Position numbers and translations under genes: made by a program
Assembly (NCBI GenBank): GCA_021234155.1
Contig: JAJEKV010000010.1
Span: forward strand, 12,987,339 to 13,051,338
DNA from: Isoetes taiwanensis
Taxonomy: Eukaryota > Streptophyta > Lycopodiopsida > Isoetales > Isoetaceae
DNA: 64,000 bases
Direction of reading: 5' to 3'
Notes under the pieces: model-generated
What the model was told of the DNA's origin: nothing
Databases searched by the model: none
The model's input: only the letters and a program-made list of their open reading frames with translations
Shown: positions 53,776 to 64,000 of the stretch, piece after piece
Position numbering within the stretch: position 1 is the first letter of the stretch
Layout of the letters: each line of letters begins with the position of its first letter

Positions 53776-53784
53776 AAGGGGGAG
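53776..53784 (+). promoter_or_regulatory. Polypurine tract of copia-1
   Basis: 'taagggggag' directly before the 3' LTR. Confidence 0.8.
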
Positions 53785-54185
53785 TGTTAACAGAATAGTA
53801 TTCTGTAGGTTGCCCGCTGCCTGCAAACCGTCAACATTTTGCCACATCATCCTTAAAGCCACATAGACTTGTCCACCTCATTGATCCATATCTCCAATAA
53901 TCATACCTTTTCCAATAGCCATGTCCTTTCCCAAAAGACATGCCCTCATGACCTTTCATATACCCTTTCACCTGCTTACATAGACTATCCTATTTTCCAT
54001 ATTTTTAATAGATTCAACTCAAGCATTGCACAATTACGGGGGAGCCCTTCCGGTCTGCTACTGTCTCTCAAGACAGGTATGTATTCTCAAATTCATACAT
54101 GAATATATGATTCTATTATCTATTCAATTTTGTATGAATATATAAGATTCTTGTTTTTCTGCCATATGCATTATATTTAATTTCA
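53785..54185 (+). repeat. 3' LTR of copia-1
   Basis: 401 bp starting TGTTAACAG and ending AATTTCA, followed by the ctccc duplication and the rest of the LINE. Confidence 0.95.
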
Positions 54186-54705
54186 CTCCCCATATACCAT
54201 TTTTGCGTTGTTTACCAGGAGTGCATTAAGGGCTGGCCTTGGCATGAATGCTGCATAGTGCTCGGATATTCGGTATTCCCTTAAGGGTTTCATGTTGAAA
54301 GGCATGTTTTTGAGATTCTCTATATTTGGCACCATGTTTATGTTGTGCTACCTGCTGAAATCTATGCGCAGTCAGCTTTAACAAAATTGGAGCATGATCG
54401 CTGTCAGGTACAAAGTCACCGATCCTGAATTCTTGGATCCTATTGATCCTATGAGGCTCTCCAATCAAATAGTCAAGGACCGAGTATATAAATTCTTCTG
54501 TGGTCTCATTTCTGAATGTGTATCTATCAGAGCCTGGGTGGCTAACTCCATTGAAAATAACCATGTTAAGCGATGTACATAAGTTCAAAATTTGTTGACG
54601 TGCTATATTATGCTCCTTATGGTAACTCTTGCGAACAAGGGCAGCCCATGGCTCCATGTTTAATAGGCCTGGCTCTGAATCCACATACACTTTTGGAAGA
54701 CCCCC
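54186..54705 (-). pseudogene. LINE endonuclease part (continuation of the 22649-24971 LINE)
   Basis: The minus strand encodes the C-terminal half of an APE-type endonuclease: MVIFNGVSHPGSDRYTFRN, then EFIYSVLDYLIG, then the catalytic-region SDHAPILLKLTAH. After this comes a linker that continues into 24966 once the copia element is removed. The N-terminal half of the nuclease is missing, so the LINE is 5'-truncated near 54705. Confidence 0.85.
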
Positions 54706-55090
54706 AAAAAATTATCATTACTAGTTTTTCACATTATTTTTTACGTGAAACCAATATAATAAACTAATGTTACTAAGTGGGTCAATGTGTTGAATAACCA
54801 CTACTAGTTACATAGTGTGATTTGTATTTTTTCTTTATTATGCTAGTTTGTTATCATGGTTATCCATCATGGTTCTTTGTCGTAGTTTCTTCGTTTGGTT
54901 TGTAATAGTGCTTAATTGCTATATTCTGGGAAGGGACTTGCAAGAGACACAAAACCGGCATAGTAGGCTTGTCATTCATCACGACAACAGTATACAATGT
55001 TTTACAAAATATAGAGAGGGGAGCCGACCATAGGAACAATATCGGCTACCCCGTAAAAAGAAATGTGCACAGGCAGTATAGAAGGGTAAT
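54706..55090. other. Unassigned stretch
   Basis: The right flank of the LINE stack. No gene supported. Confidence 0.4.
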
Positions 55091-55167
55091 GGCGACAACT
55101 TCTCATCGGGATAAAAAACCCCGCCCTTTCGGGTTTTCGAGGAAAACCCTAATAAGAAATGGTCGCC
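55091..55167 (+). ncRNA. Conserved-core hairpin, copy B
   Basis: ggcgac (55091-55096) pairs with gtcgcc (55162-55167), and ttct with agaa. They enclose the core gggataaaaaaccccgccc, tttcgggttttcgagg, aaaaccctaa. It is most like copy A, including parts of the outer stem. Where A has gcgacc/ggtcgt, B has ggcgac/gtcgcc. Confidence 0.6.
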
Positions 55168-55287
55168 AACAGCCTTGAATGTGTTTCCTGGAGAATCGAA
55201 GGAGACGGGTCGATGACGAACCCAAAAATGGAAGGAACCCCCGCGAGATGGCGTAAAACCTGCAAGCAAAACAGAGAACACCGAAAA

Positions 55288-55392
55288 GCACCCATGAATG
55301 GTTAAAGAGAATCAAACCATGCATGGCCGGCTTTACAACAACAAACCATGCATGGCACCCGTGAATGGTTAAAGAGAATCAAACCATGCATG
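55288..55392 (+). repeat. Two-copy tandem repeat (about 62 bp)
   Basis: 'gaatggttaaagagaatcaa' followed by 'accatgcatg' occurs at about 55294 and 55356. Confidence 0.7.
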
Positions 55393-55454
55393 ATAGTGAT
55401 GCGGCAGTGAATGATGAGGACATATGAAAACAACACAGCAAAAAAAGAAGATAG

Positions 55455-55640
55455 CACCACCCATAGGGTGGAAAAAAGCGTCACCCAATGGGTGGAAGAA
55501 CGACCATGCAAAAAACAAAAATGTGCATCACCCTCAAGGTGGAAATAAACAGCATCACCCGCAGGTGGAGAACAATGCGGCATAATGCCGACAAAAAAGA
55601 AAATATTATTATAACAACACCCCAGGTGGAAAACAACAAA
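55455..55640 (+). repeat. Array of five short CACC..GGTGG hairpins
   Basis: cacccatagggtgg, cacccaatgggtgg, caccctcaaggtgg, cacccgcaggtgg and caccccaggtgg occur in a row, each a small perfect or near-perfect hairpin with a different loop, separated by A-rich DNA. It follows conserved-core hairpin B by about 290 bp, as the array at 11996 follows hairpin A. Confidence 0.7.
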
Positions 55641-56271
55641 AGAGTGCAGGAATAAAAACACATGTGAAAAGGAGACGCGCGCCCCCAACAAAGCAGGGCG
55701 GGAAGGGGGAGAAGCAATGAGAATGGAGGAAGTGCTGCTGTGAGAAGACGCCGATAACCGGTCCCGAATGTGAATATAATAGGCATATAACATATACACA
55801 AAACAGATCAAACTCCCCTCTTCAAACAGAAGGATCAAACAAGTTAATATGGTAAGTTTTCTCTTTTGGATATCATCAAATTCTCTATTCAAATGGAAGG
55901 ATTAAACAAGTTAATATGATAAGTTTTTTCCTTCGAAAACCAACATACCCTTCTTTCCCTAGATAAGCTTTTCGCTTGAAAAACATCTTGCAAACAAGTT
56001 AACATAGATAATTTCTCTTTTCCTTTTAACAGAGAAGTCATTACATTCAGTTTAGGGATCATCCAAAGCTTTCCTTGTTGCTACTTTCTTGAGCATGTCA
56101 AGAACATTACTACCAAGAATACCTGTAGTTTTCCGTTTCTTTCTTCCACTTGCCATGTCTTGCACAACCTACACACACAACTTAAAACTCAGAATTAGGA
56201 GGCAGCATTGTTGTTATTTACAAAGCATGAAACCTTATATTCAACACACAGATTTTCTAAAAATGCAGCAG
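55641..56271. other. Unassigned stretch
   Basis: No gene supported. 'aaacaagttaatatg(g/a)taagttt' recurs at about 55838 and 55904. Confidence 0.4.
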
Positions 56272-56349
56272 AATACATATAACATCTCTACAGCTTTAGA
56301 GCATTGAGCCATACATATAACATCTCTACAGCTTTGGAGCATTGAGCAA
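56272..56349 (+). repeat. 39-bp tandem duplication
   Basis: 'acatataacatctctacagc' with 'tttRgagcattgagc' occurs twice in a row with one base difference. Confidence 0.85.
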
Positions 56350-56439
56350 CACATTATGTATGATAAGTAAATCTAAACTGAGTAAGAAATTTAAGTATAA
56401 ATAAGACTTATTTATCAAAGTTACATACAACCAAAGTTG

Positions 56440-56680
56440 TGATGCTCCCTACAAAATATACGGCGCGCCCGGCCGTACACTCCATAGGAAATCCCCCATC
56501 CGGTCCTTCGACCGCACGGCCCCTCCGTCTATCCCGCACTCCAGGATGTCCCTAGTGTAGGAAGGGGACACGAAGATGTCTTGCGCGGCTCCTATAACAG
56601 CGGAAGCATAAACAATATCAGCACCTAACAACAACAATACATTGAACTACCTCGAAGGGTAGCACATCCATACATCCATA
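56440..56680. repeat. LTR fragment related to gypsy B
   Basis: 'gctccctacaaaatatacgg', 'gcggaagcataaac' and 'ctacctcgaagggtagcacatcc' follow the order of the first 240 bp of the gypsy B LTR. The rest of the LTR is absent. Confidence 0.6.
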
Positions 56681-57744
56681 GACACAATAGAGATAAATGT
56701 GTGTGATTACCTATTACATCATGGGAATTAATTTTGTCTATGCATGACATTAAGCCTACCCATTCCATAACATCTGTATGTTCTATTACCCCACATCAAC
56801 TATACCATGTCCAAGAATGTTGCATGCCTCTCAGATGTCCCACATCTATCTAATTGACATGTGCTTGGAGTTTTTCATCTATTAAACCTACATTTTAGAT
56901 CATAGATTTACCAACAAATCTAATTATTAAGGTCAGAGGACACTTCATTCAGACCCAAGATGCCATAGAGCAAATTGTGAAAAGGTCTAAGAATGGAGCT
57001 TTCAACTTGAATTGACTACACTGTGCAAAGGCTAAGTAGATAAAGGCTTTATCCACTATGAAATTGAAAGTGAGCCAATCTTATAATCAGACAACTGAAC
57101 ATATTATTGTAATAAAGCGAGTAAGGTGACATGGCATTTCTTAGAGACCTTCTAAGAAGCTTTTCTTTTTTAGGTTGCGGGTATCTTAAGGGAATATTGG
57201 AGAATCTAATAGTGCCTCTATAGAATCTTAGGGAATATTTGTGTAATATTGAATGAACCTTGAATGGTCTAAGGGATGTTAATAGACTATTGGAGCATCT
57301 AGGGCCACTTTGTGGGATCTTAGAGAATCTAAGGCGATCTTAGAGAAACATGTGGCTGCAACAAATCAATATCATTAGACAGAAACTAAAACAAAAAGGC
57401 ACGATTTAGTGCAAATCAGAACAGTTGCATCTGATTTTTGAAAGCATCTAGCTCAATAGCATTTGGACCTCTCTTACAGCACCTCTCTAAAAATTTCCTT
57501 GCTTAACAAACTGCCAAGAATGCTCAAAAATCATAGATAAGACTCAAATCGTTGTGATAATGCAAGAACTCATAGCTCATGCATTTGTTTACCTGTCTAG
57601 ACATTGCCATTCCGACCATTGGCCATAGAAGACGAATTTAATTCTTGCAAAACTTGATACCTGTAGGGAACTTTTACTTCTTGAGTTTAGTAACAAAGCC
57701 ATCCCCCTTCTTGCTAAAATCCCCATGCAAATAGTAGAAGAAAA
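56681..57744. other. Unassigned AT-rich stretch
   Basis: No gene supported. 'gaatctta(g)ggaatatt' and 'ttagagaa' motifs recur between 57180 and 57350 without clear order. Confidence 0.4.
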
Positions 57745-59172
57745 TCCATGGAATGTCAATCTCATGGAATCTAAGAGACTCTTGCAGAATCTAAGGAACT
57801 TGCACCATCCTCATATATATAGGCAGTATGCAACTTACACACCATTGCCTCAATGATTAGTAAATGCAACTAGGATTGTATTCGAAACTGCTTAAGAGAA
57901 GATTGGATATGAAGATGAGTTGTCAAAAAGGTCATGTTTGGCCATGAAACGTGGTCCTGTATTTTGTTCAGATTTATTCTCATCTTTACTTTTGGTTGCA
58001 CTTCCACCAAGATTAGTACTAGGGAAATCCAAATGGAAACTTAACAAATATAAGAACTTAGGAGAATGCCATTTACCATGAGGTCATTCAGGAAGCTTTC
58101 TGTCTGCCTTTATTTTGCAGTAGGGGTGTTCAATTGGGTATTAGCCCAAGGACGCACTCGTAGATGTTCATTTTGCAAAGGCTCCCGTGTTGTATTGACC
58201 AAATTAAAGTAAGTGCAGGCAATGAATTTGAGTTATTGAATGGTTATGTAAAATAAAGAAAGCAAGAAAATCTCTTAATGGTCTTTCCAAAAAACAATTG
58301 GTTAGAACTTAGTGTCACTTCTTTATGGTTGTTCCTTTTGCAGAATCTGAATGAACATAAATCTGACAATATGTCCACTGAACAAAAAACTATCTCAAGT
58401 TCATGACATGAAGGATTACATTCGCTAAATGGACAACCATCGGCTTTCACCTTATATATTGAGTTCACTTGATGGAGCCCAATTGAATTTTTGCAGAAAC
58501 TCGGGAAATTTTGAAGGTACTTTTTTTAACCTAGGGAAATTTTAGGGAATTTAGGAAAGCAGCGAAGGAATATAGGGCAAACTGTTAAGATGAGGTAAAT
58601 TTTGAAAGGAATTATAGTAGAGGAAAGTTGCATCGTAGCTTCTTTTGGATATATGATATGTTACCTATCTTTTTTAATAGTTATGTGTGTTTATCTTCAA
58701 TTAGGAAACTATCCACAGTAATGTAGTGGTAAGTTAATGAGGCGGGGCCTTGCAAATAGAAATATTTAGTAACGTTTACTATCTTGGAAGTTCAATAATG
58801 ATCCATAGGAATCATAGTAGAGGAAAGTTGCCTCCTAGATTCTTGTGGATATTTGATATGTTCCCTATCAGTTATGTGTGTTTATGTTCAATTACGAAAC
58901 TATCACAGTAATGTAGTGGTAACTTAATGAGCTGGGGTCTTGCAAATAGAAATATTTAGTAACGTTTGCTATCTTGGAAGTTGAATAATGATCCATAGGC
59001 ATATGTAGACGAGGGACATGGGTAATCCCTGGTCCTAATTTATTACAATTAGAATTCGACGTTTAATGTGATAGATCTTGGGATTTGTTTCCAAGATTAT
59101 CGAAGTAATGAAGCTTTTATTGAAAGTGTGCTTCAACTTAGATATTGACCTCGTATAGTACACTCGCACAAT
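57745..59172 (-). repeat. Right inverted-repeat block, inner part
   Basis: Reverse complement of left-arm sequence: 57745-58490 mirrors 8970-8346, 58490-58810 mirrors 8345-8010, and 59020-59172 mirrors about 7990-7850. An extra copy of the tandem unit lies at 58810-59000. No gene seen. Confidence 0.8.
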
Positions 59173-60188
59173 CGCATCGATCCGAGACATCGGATCGCCA
59201 TTCTAGAATGGGACGAGCATGCATGTCATGCATGCATGCGGGCGGCGCATGCCTGTTTTTGGTTGGGAGTTCGCTATTTCAGCGTAGTTTCGCTTCCACG
59301 CCTCATCGGCGCTTCCTCTTCTCTCAGTACCTTATTCTCTTTGAATTGTTTTCGTGCGGGGAGGGGCTTCTTCGCCTGGTTTAGCCAATTTGGCGATCTT
59401 TCTTGCTATCCTTTCACCGCCTTTGGCCTCGCCCCGTGACCTTCGCCCCTCGATCCTAGTTTGTAAGGAAGTTCTCGTAGTCGGGCGGTTTGTTGGTTTT
59501 ATGAGTCCCATTCTAGAATCGCATCGATCCGGAGACATCGGATCGCCATTCTAGAATGGGACGAAAGCATGCATGTCATGCATGCATGCGGCGGCGCATG
59601 CCTTTTTTTGGTTGGGAGTTCGCTATTTCAGCGCTGCGTTTACGCTTCCGCGTCTCATCGGCGCTTCCTCTTCTCCGGAATACCTTATTCTCTTTGAATC
59701 CACCCTCCCCTTCTTTGTTTATTATTTTGTGCAAGTTCTCGTTTATCATGTTTTTCCACCCATTTGGGTGATGCTATTCTCCGGTATGTTTCTCGCTTTG
59801 TTATGTTGGTGATGTGCAGTTGGGTTGGCGAAAGCCAGATCCGTTTCGACTTCTCCATGCGGGGGTTTTTGGGAGCGATTCTATGCCTTACGTTTGTCTA
59901 AGCCCCTTGCCGAAGGCTTATCACTAGGGTTTTTCCTCGAAAACCCGAAAGGGCGGGGTTTTTTAATCCCGGTGATAAGCTTTCGGCAGGTACATCAGCC
60001 ACTCATCTATTAGCATTGTATTTGTTTTGGGGTCCAAATGATATAATTGAATTTTCCCTTTATTTTTCGTGGGTAGTTCGCATGTGTGCGGCTACCCACT
60101 GTCCACCATTGTAGAAAATCTGCTGAGATGAATGAGAAGCCTATCTATCGGGCGGTTTGTTGGTTTCTTGCGAGTCCCATTCTAGAAT
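59173..60188 (+). mobile_element. Two head-to-tail elements with palindromic ends
   Basis: Unit 1 is 59173-59519 (347 bp), unit 2 is 59520-60188 (669 bp). Each starts cgcatcgatccg(g)agacatcgg followed by atcgccattctagaatgggac. Each ends gtcccattctagaat, so 15 bp near the start is the inverted copy of the end. The uninterrupted target (ctcgcacaatctaaac) is seen in the left arm near 7830, which sets the borders. At most aat is duplicated. Unit 2 contains conserved-core hairpin D. No transposase is present. Confidence 0.75.
59905..59990 (-). ncRNA. Conserved-core hairpin, copy D
   Basis: Flanks ccttgccgaaggcttatcac (59905-59924) and gtgataagctttcggcagg (59972-59990) form a near-perfect 19-bp stem. 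The enclosed core is on the minus strand (gggattaaaaaaccccgccc, tttcgggttttcgagg, aaaaaccct). It is the longest outer stem of the family. Confidence 0.65.
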
Positions 60189-61337
60189 CTAAACTTTCTT
60201 ATGATGGAGTCGATTGTGTTTTCATCTATGCACATTTTGCTAGGGTCCTGCACTACTATCTACTAGGGTTATTGTCCATGGGATTTAAGATCTAGATTGG
60301 GAACATGTTAATAAGAACAATGCCATTGTAGAAATGTAATATTACATGACAACTTGGACCAACGTTCATGGCTGCTTATGCTTTGGGGAGTACTTGAGTG
60401 GGATTTGTTAGTCAAGCCTGTGTGGGAGCCTATTGTTTAGTTTTGTTTGTGAATCCTAATTATCTTGGGTGGGATATAATTTGTACCTTAATAGAGAAAT
60501 TAGAAGTAAAATCTACATTAGAACATTTGAATTGCTAATTTCAAATGTTGTTGAATTTATATTAAATTGCGAGGGTACTTTTTTGAACCTAGGAAATTTT
60601 AGGGAATTTAGAAAAGTAGCGAAGGCATCTAGGACAAATTGTTAAGACGAGGTAAATTTTGAGAGGAATCATAGTAGAGGAAAGTTGCCTCCTAGCTTCT
60701 TGTGGATATTTGATATGTTCCCTATCTTTTCTAATAGTTATGTGTGTTTATGTTCAATTACGAAACTATCACAGTAACGTAGTGGTAACTTAATGAGCTG
60801 GGGTCTTGCAAATAGAAATATTTAGTAACGTTTGCTATCTTGGAAGTTGAATAATGATCCATAGGCATATGTAGACGAGGGACATGGGTAATCCGTGGTG
60901 TTAATTTATTACAATTAGAATTCGACGTTTAATGTGATAGATCTTCGGATTTGTTTCCAAGATTATCGAAGTAATGAAGCTTTTATTGAAAGTGTGCTTC
61001 AACTTAGATATTGACCTCGTATAGTACACTCGCACACTCTAAACTTTCTTATGATGGGGTCGATTGTGTTATCATCTATGCACATTTTGCTAGGGTCCTG
61101 CACTACTATGTACTCGGGTTATTGTTCATGGGATTTAAGATCTAGATTGGGAACATGTTAATAAGAACAATGCCATTCTAGAAATGTAATATTACATGAT
61201 AACTTGGACCAATGTTAAACCCTAAACCATATTGTTTAGTTTTGTTTGTGATTCCTAATTATCTTGGGTGGAATATAATTAGTACTTTAATAGGGGAATT
61301 AGAAGTAAAATCTACATTAGAACATTTGAATTGCTAC
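60189..61337 (-). repeat. Right inverted-repeat block, middle part
   Basis: 60189-60960 mirrors about 7830-7087 of the left arm. A second partial copy (61037-61337) repeats 60189-60540 in the same orientation. No gene seen. Confidence 0.8.
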
Positions 61338-62963
61338 TTTTTTTTTTTTTTTTGAAGAAATGGCAGTACTTTGTATTCATTAAAATATGAAATACATATG
61401 ATTAGCTATAACAATATAGCTAAAGGGTAGCAAAAACACCTCCTTTATAAAATAGGTAGGTGTATAAGAATTGCTTACATATCTATATTTCTATAGTAGT
61501 TAACAACCATAAAAGCATAAAAGTTTAAAATACTTCTATAGATAGATAGAAGTGTTTATAAGAAGTATTTCCTGTCAGCAGATATTATACCAGCTTGAAT
61601 GAGGTCTCCAATGGAAAATTCATCCACCTTCCTTTTGACAAAGATCTGCAGCCATTCATCCAGCTCCTGAACTGTATGCATAGTCTTGTTGAGTAATGTG
61701 GACAGAATTGTCTCTTTCTGCCTCTGTTTCCTGTCATACAGATTTTGAAAGACTAATCTCATAGTGTTGTGCTCCCATACAACACCATCCCTCAAGATTT
61801 TTTTGATTGCCTTAGCTCGAACCATCGTCATCTTCAAAGTCACCAACTGATATGCTAACTCAACCCTGCTCAGCTGCCCATCCATGTCATAAATCCGTCC
61901 CGCACGTTGTGCTATCAGCTTGTTTAGTTGAGCTGTAAATAAAAATACAATGAAGTTAGTAGCTATAAATTGATCGGCCACGGACCTTGATTGCAAGGAC
62001 CCTGCATGTTATAATTAAGCATTCCCTCATGCTCCTTCAGAGCCAAATCAAAAAAGTTATAAAGGCCTTTAAAAGACCCCACTTTAACCCACTGTTTATC
62101 ATACTCCAGCCCTTTTTCCATTTTATGAGCAAGGGCTGTCTCAACCAATCTCCCCATAAATTGTCCTTTTAACCAATTCAGGGATGGTCCACGATATTGG
62201 AATGCTACCCTGTTTCGATGGATCCAGATGCACCATAAAGCAATAGTTCTGATTGTTGTCACAAACTTATCTCCTTCTTCTAGGAAATTCAGAAAGTCTC
62301 CTTCATTTAAACCTGTTGAAGTATTAGTAAGCTTCCTGATCCAATTCCAAAAAGGGGTAAGCCAAGGGCATTGGAAGATATGTAATAGAGTTTCATTGCT
62401 ACCACACCCCAAACTGCATGATTCATCAATGATATCTTGAAATTTTGCTGCTCTGGTATTATAAGATAGACTCTGATTCAAGATTAGCCATCTAAAGATA
62501 ACCATCTTTCTTGGACAATAAAGTCTCCAACCGATTTTAGCTATTTTAATAGCCTTTTTTTTCCTGACAATTCCATTTAGTGGCCATCTTTAATCTTGGC
62601 TTTTCTAGCAAAAAGGAATAAACCCTAGAAACTTTATATCCTGGTTTGTTTTGAATCGTTCATACTGATTCTGCATCCTTTAAATTCTCAGCATTCGATA
62701 TTTTTGCCATTATAGTGTTGAAAATCTTTTTGTCTGTTCTTGTTCCTCCAACAACAGTCTTTAGTTCTTCCCATGTTAAACATCTCTGTCCCCTTTGCAA
62801 ATCAAATAGTATTCTCAAACCTGCTCTGTTCCATGCCTTATACCTCTGGGGATGTTTGAGAGCCAAACACCCCTCTTCTTGAGAAGCCATGCCCATGTGC
62901 CAGAAGAAGTGACAGTTGCCATTTTCCAAGTTATCTTCCTTTTCTCTAAAAAGAAGTGAAACT
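61338..62963 (-). mobile_element. LINE 3' half with poly(A), inserted in the right block
   Basis: A T-run at 61338-61353 is the poly(A) of a minus-strand LINE. The element ends near 62963, where repeat sequence ('tttcaaatggtgttgaattt') resumes. The uninterrupted site is visible at about 60525-60560. It encodes only the C-terminal part of ORF2, so it is 5'-truncated. Confidence 0.85.
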
Positions 62964-62968
62964 TTCAA
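61556..62968 (-). pseudogene. Plant LINE ORF2 C-terminus (RT zinc-binding region)
   Basis: The upstream piece (62968-62660) has EGCLALKHPQRYKAWNRAGL and LQRGQRCLTWEELK. The middle (62505-61963) is the zf-RVT domain: FRWLILNQSLSYNTRAAKFQ, CSLGCGSNETLLHIFQCPW (C..C..H..C pattern), and WIHRNRVAFQYRG. The downstream piece (61996-61556) has QLVTLKMTMVRAKAIKKIL. Frame changes near 62510-62660 and 61980 separate the parts. No polymerase domain remains, so it cannot move by itself. Confidence 0.85.
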
Positions 62969-64000
62969 ATGGTGTTGAATTTATATTAAATTGCCTTCAG
63001 ATTGTTCCAACTTGCAGTAAAGGGGATATTCATCCAAGAAAGAATTTGCAAATTTTGACTCCTTGGATAACTGATGCCTTATGTCTCTTACTGTTTAGAA
63101 TGTTCTGTAAGTTGACGACTTTGCTTTTAGAGCAGTGATGTCTCCCATGATCAGTCTATGTTACTCTATTATTTTTGTTTCTTTATTTCCGTCCCTTGTG
63201 TCTCCGCACGAGGTAAGTTTCACATAGTTACTATGATGACATCTCAAACAAATCTTGAAAAAATCTACAAGGTGTTGGCTCATATAGTCGACTTTACCAT
63301 GTGCCTTCTTACATGCATGAACTTGGGGAGTCCAATTGAATTTTCGCACAAACTTGGGAAATTTTGAGGGTACTTTTTTGAGCCTAGGGAAATTTTAGGG
63401 AATTTAGGAAAGTAGCGAAGGAATCTAGGGCAAACTATTAAGACGACGTAAATTTTGAAGGAATCATAGAAATCTAAAGGAATTTTGAAGTTTCTGATGG
63501 ATTTTGGTAGGTAGGTCTATATAGTACTTGACTTCTTCGCTTCGCTTTGAATTTTATGGTTCATGTTATCATAGAATCGATTGTGTTTTCATCCGTGCAT
63601 ATTTTGCTGGAATCTTGCACTACTATCTACTAGGGTTATCGTTCATGAGATTTAAGATTTAGGGATTCAGGCAATGTACAAGAAGGCTAAAAGAGTGTTG
63701 GATAATCCTTGGAGTTTGTGCATTACAATTTTTTTGAAGCAAAAAAATCCATTTACTGGAAGCCTATTTGACCTTTAATAGATGAAAGTTAATGCTTAGG
63801 GAGAAGCAACTCATATTTGATGTGTTCGTGGTTTGTTCTCTAAGAAGTATAATGCATGTTGGGATTTGTTTTCAACTTTATCAAAATAATGAGGCATTTT
63901 TTGAAAGTGTCCAAGTTAGATATTAATTGACCTTATGTCTCCGCATGAGGTAGACCATATAGTTACTATGATAGCATGTCAAACAAATCTTGGGAAAATC
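62964..64000 (-). repeat. Right inverted-repeat block, outer part
   Basis: 63570-64000 is the reverse complement of about 1065-640. 63230-63300 repeats the 'caaacaaatcttg' landmark in the same orientation as the end of the window. Homology continues to the last base, so the repeat extends past the window. No gene seen. Confidence 0.8.

Larger units (their letters stand above)
24972..54185 (+). mobile_element. Ty1/copia retrotransposon (copia-1) with two nested insertions
   Basis: LTRs at 24972-25373 and 53785-54185, flanked by the TSD ctccc. The interval is 29.2 kb but contains gypsy A (26687-46286 plus its TSD) and a Helitron (47885-52451). Subtracting them leaves about 5.04 kb, a standard copia size. 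Coding order gag, protease, integrase, reverse transcriptase, RNase H is kept across the insertions. Several stops are single transitions: CAA to TAA, CGA to TGA and TGG to TGA. Confidence 0.95.

Noticed and set aside
55455-55640. CRISPR-like array
   Set aside because: The units are short imperfect hairpins with irregular spacing and no constant repeat or spacer lengths, in a plant-type context without cas genes.

Overview
The window looks like plant nuclear DNA, probably from a bryophyte-like streptophyte. That placement is an inference from Ty1/copia elements primed by initiator tRNA-Met, Ty3/gypsy chromoviruses with chromodomains, LINEs, a Helitron and AT-rich intron-like DNA. I found no complete host gene, rRNA gene, functional tRNA gene or CRISPR array. 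The window is almost entirely mobile and repetitive DNA, and its structure can be solved from target-site duplications (TSDs).

Outer layer: AT-rich repeat blocks at 161-8970 reappear in inverted orientation at about 57745-64000, flanking a spacer of about 48.8 kb. The left block carries a recent copia element (1081-6538, TSD acgat). The right block carries a two-unit palindromic-end element (59173-60188) and a LINE 3' half (61338-62963).

Middle: 8970-22640 holds a degraded gag, a 1.5-kb solo-LTR-like block, A-rich direct repeats, a possible host terminal exon, a long stretch with nothing recognisable, and a LINE 3' end with an ATTCT tail. From 22649 to about 54705 is one nested stack. A minus-strand LINE is split by a copia element (24972-54185, TSD ctccc). 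That copia was hit twice: by a chromovirus, here called gypsy A (26687-46286, TSD aaggc), and by a gene-capturing Helitron (47885-52451, between A and T). Gypsy A is split by a 13.7-kb Ty3/gypsy element on the minus strand, gypsy B (30665-44367, TSD ttcga), which itself carries a 708-bp insertion. Removing each layer leaves normal sizes: gypsy A 5.9 kb, copia 5.0 kb, LINE about 2.8 kb.

Most notable find: gypsy B has three additional open reading frames between its primer-binding site and gag. The first ends in a 98-residue, ungapped histone H3 core (H3 positions 38-135, all histone-fold helices, H3.3-like Leu at position 90), fused behind a coiled coil and a basic linker that replace the normal H3 tail. 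The same element also ends its integrase with a chromodomain. It is therefore a retrotransposon carrying both a chromatin-reader domain and a captured nucleosome component.

Second find: a conserved core of about 50 nt occurs in four full copies and one partial copy in different contexts. Each copy is enclosed by a different but self-complementary stem. This is the covariation expected of a structured RNA or DNA element. The Helitron also carries a receptor-kinase-like fragment and exon-like pieces.
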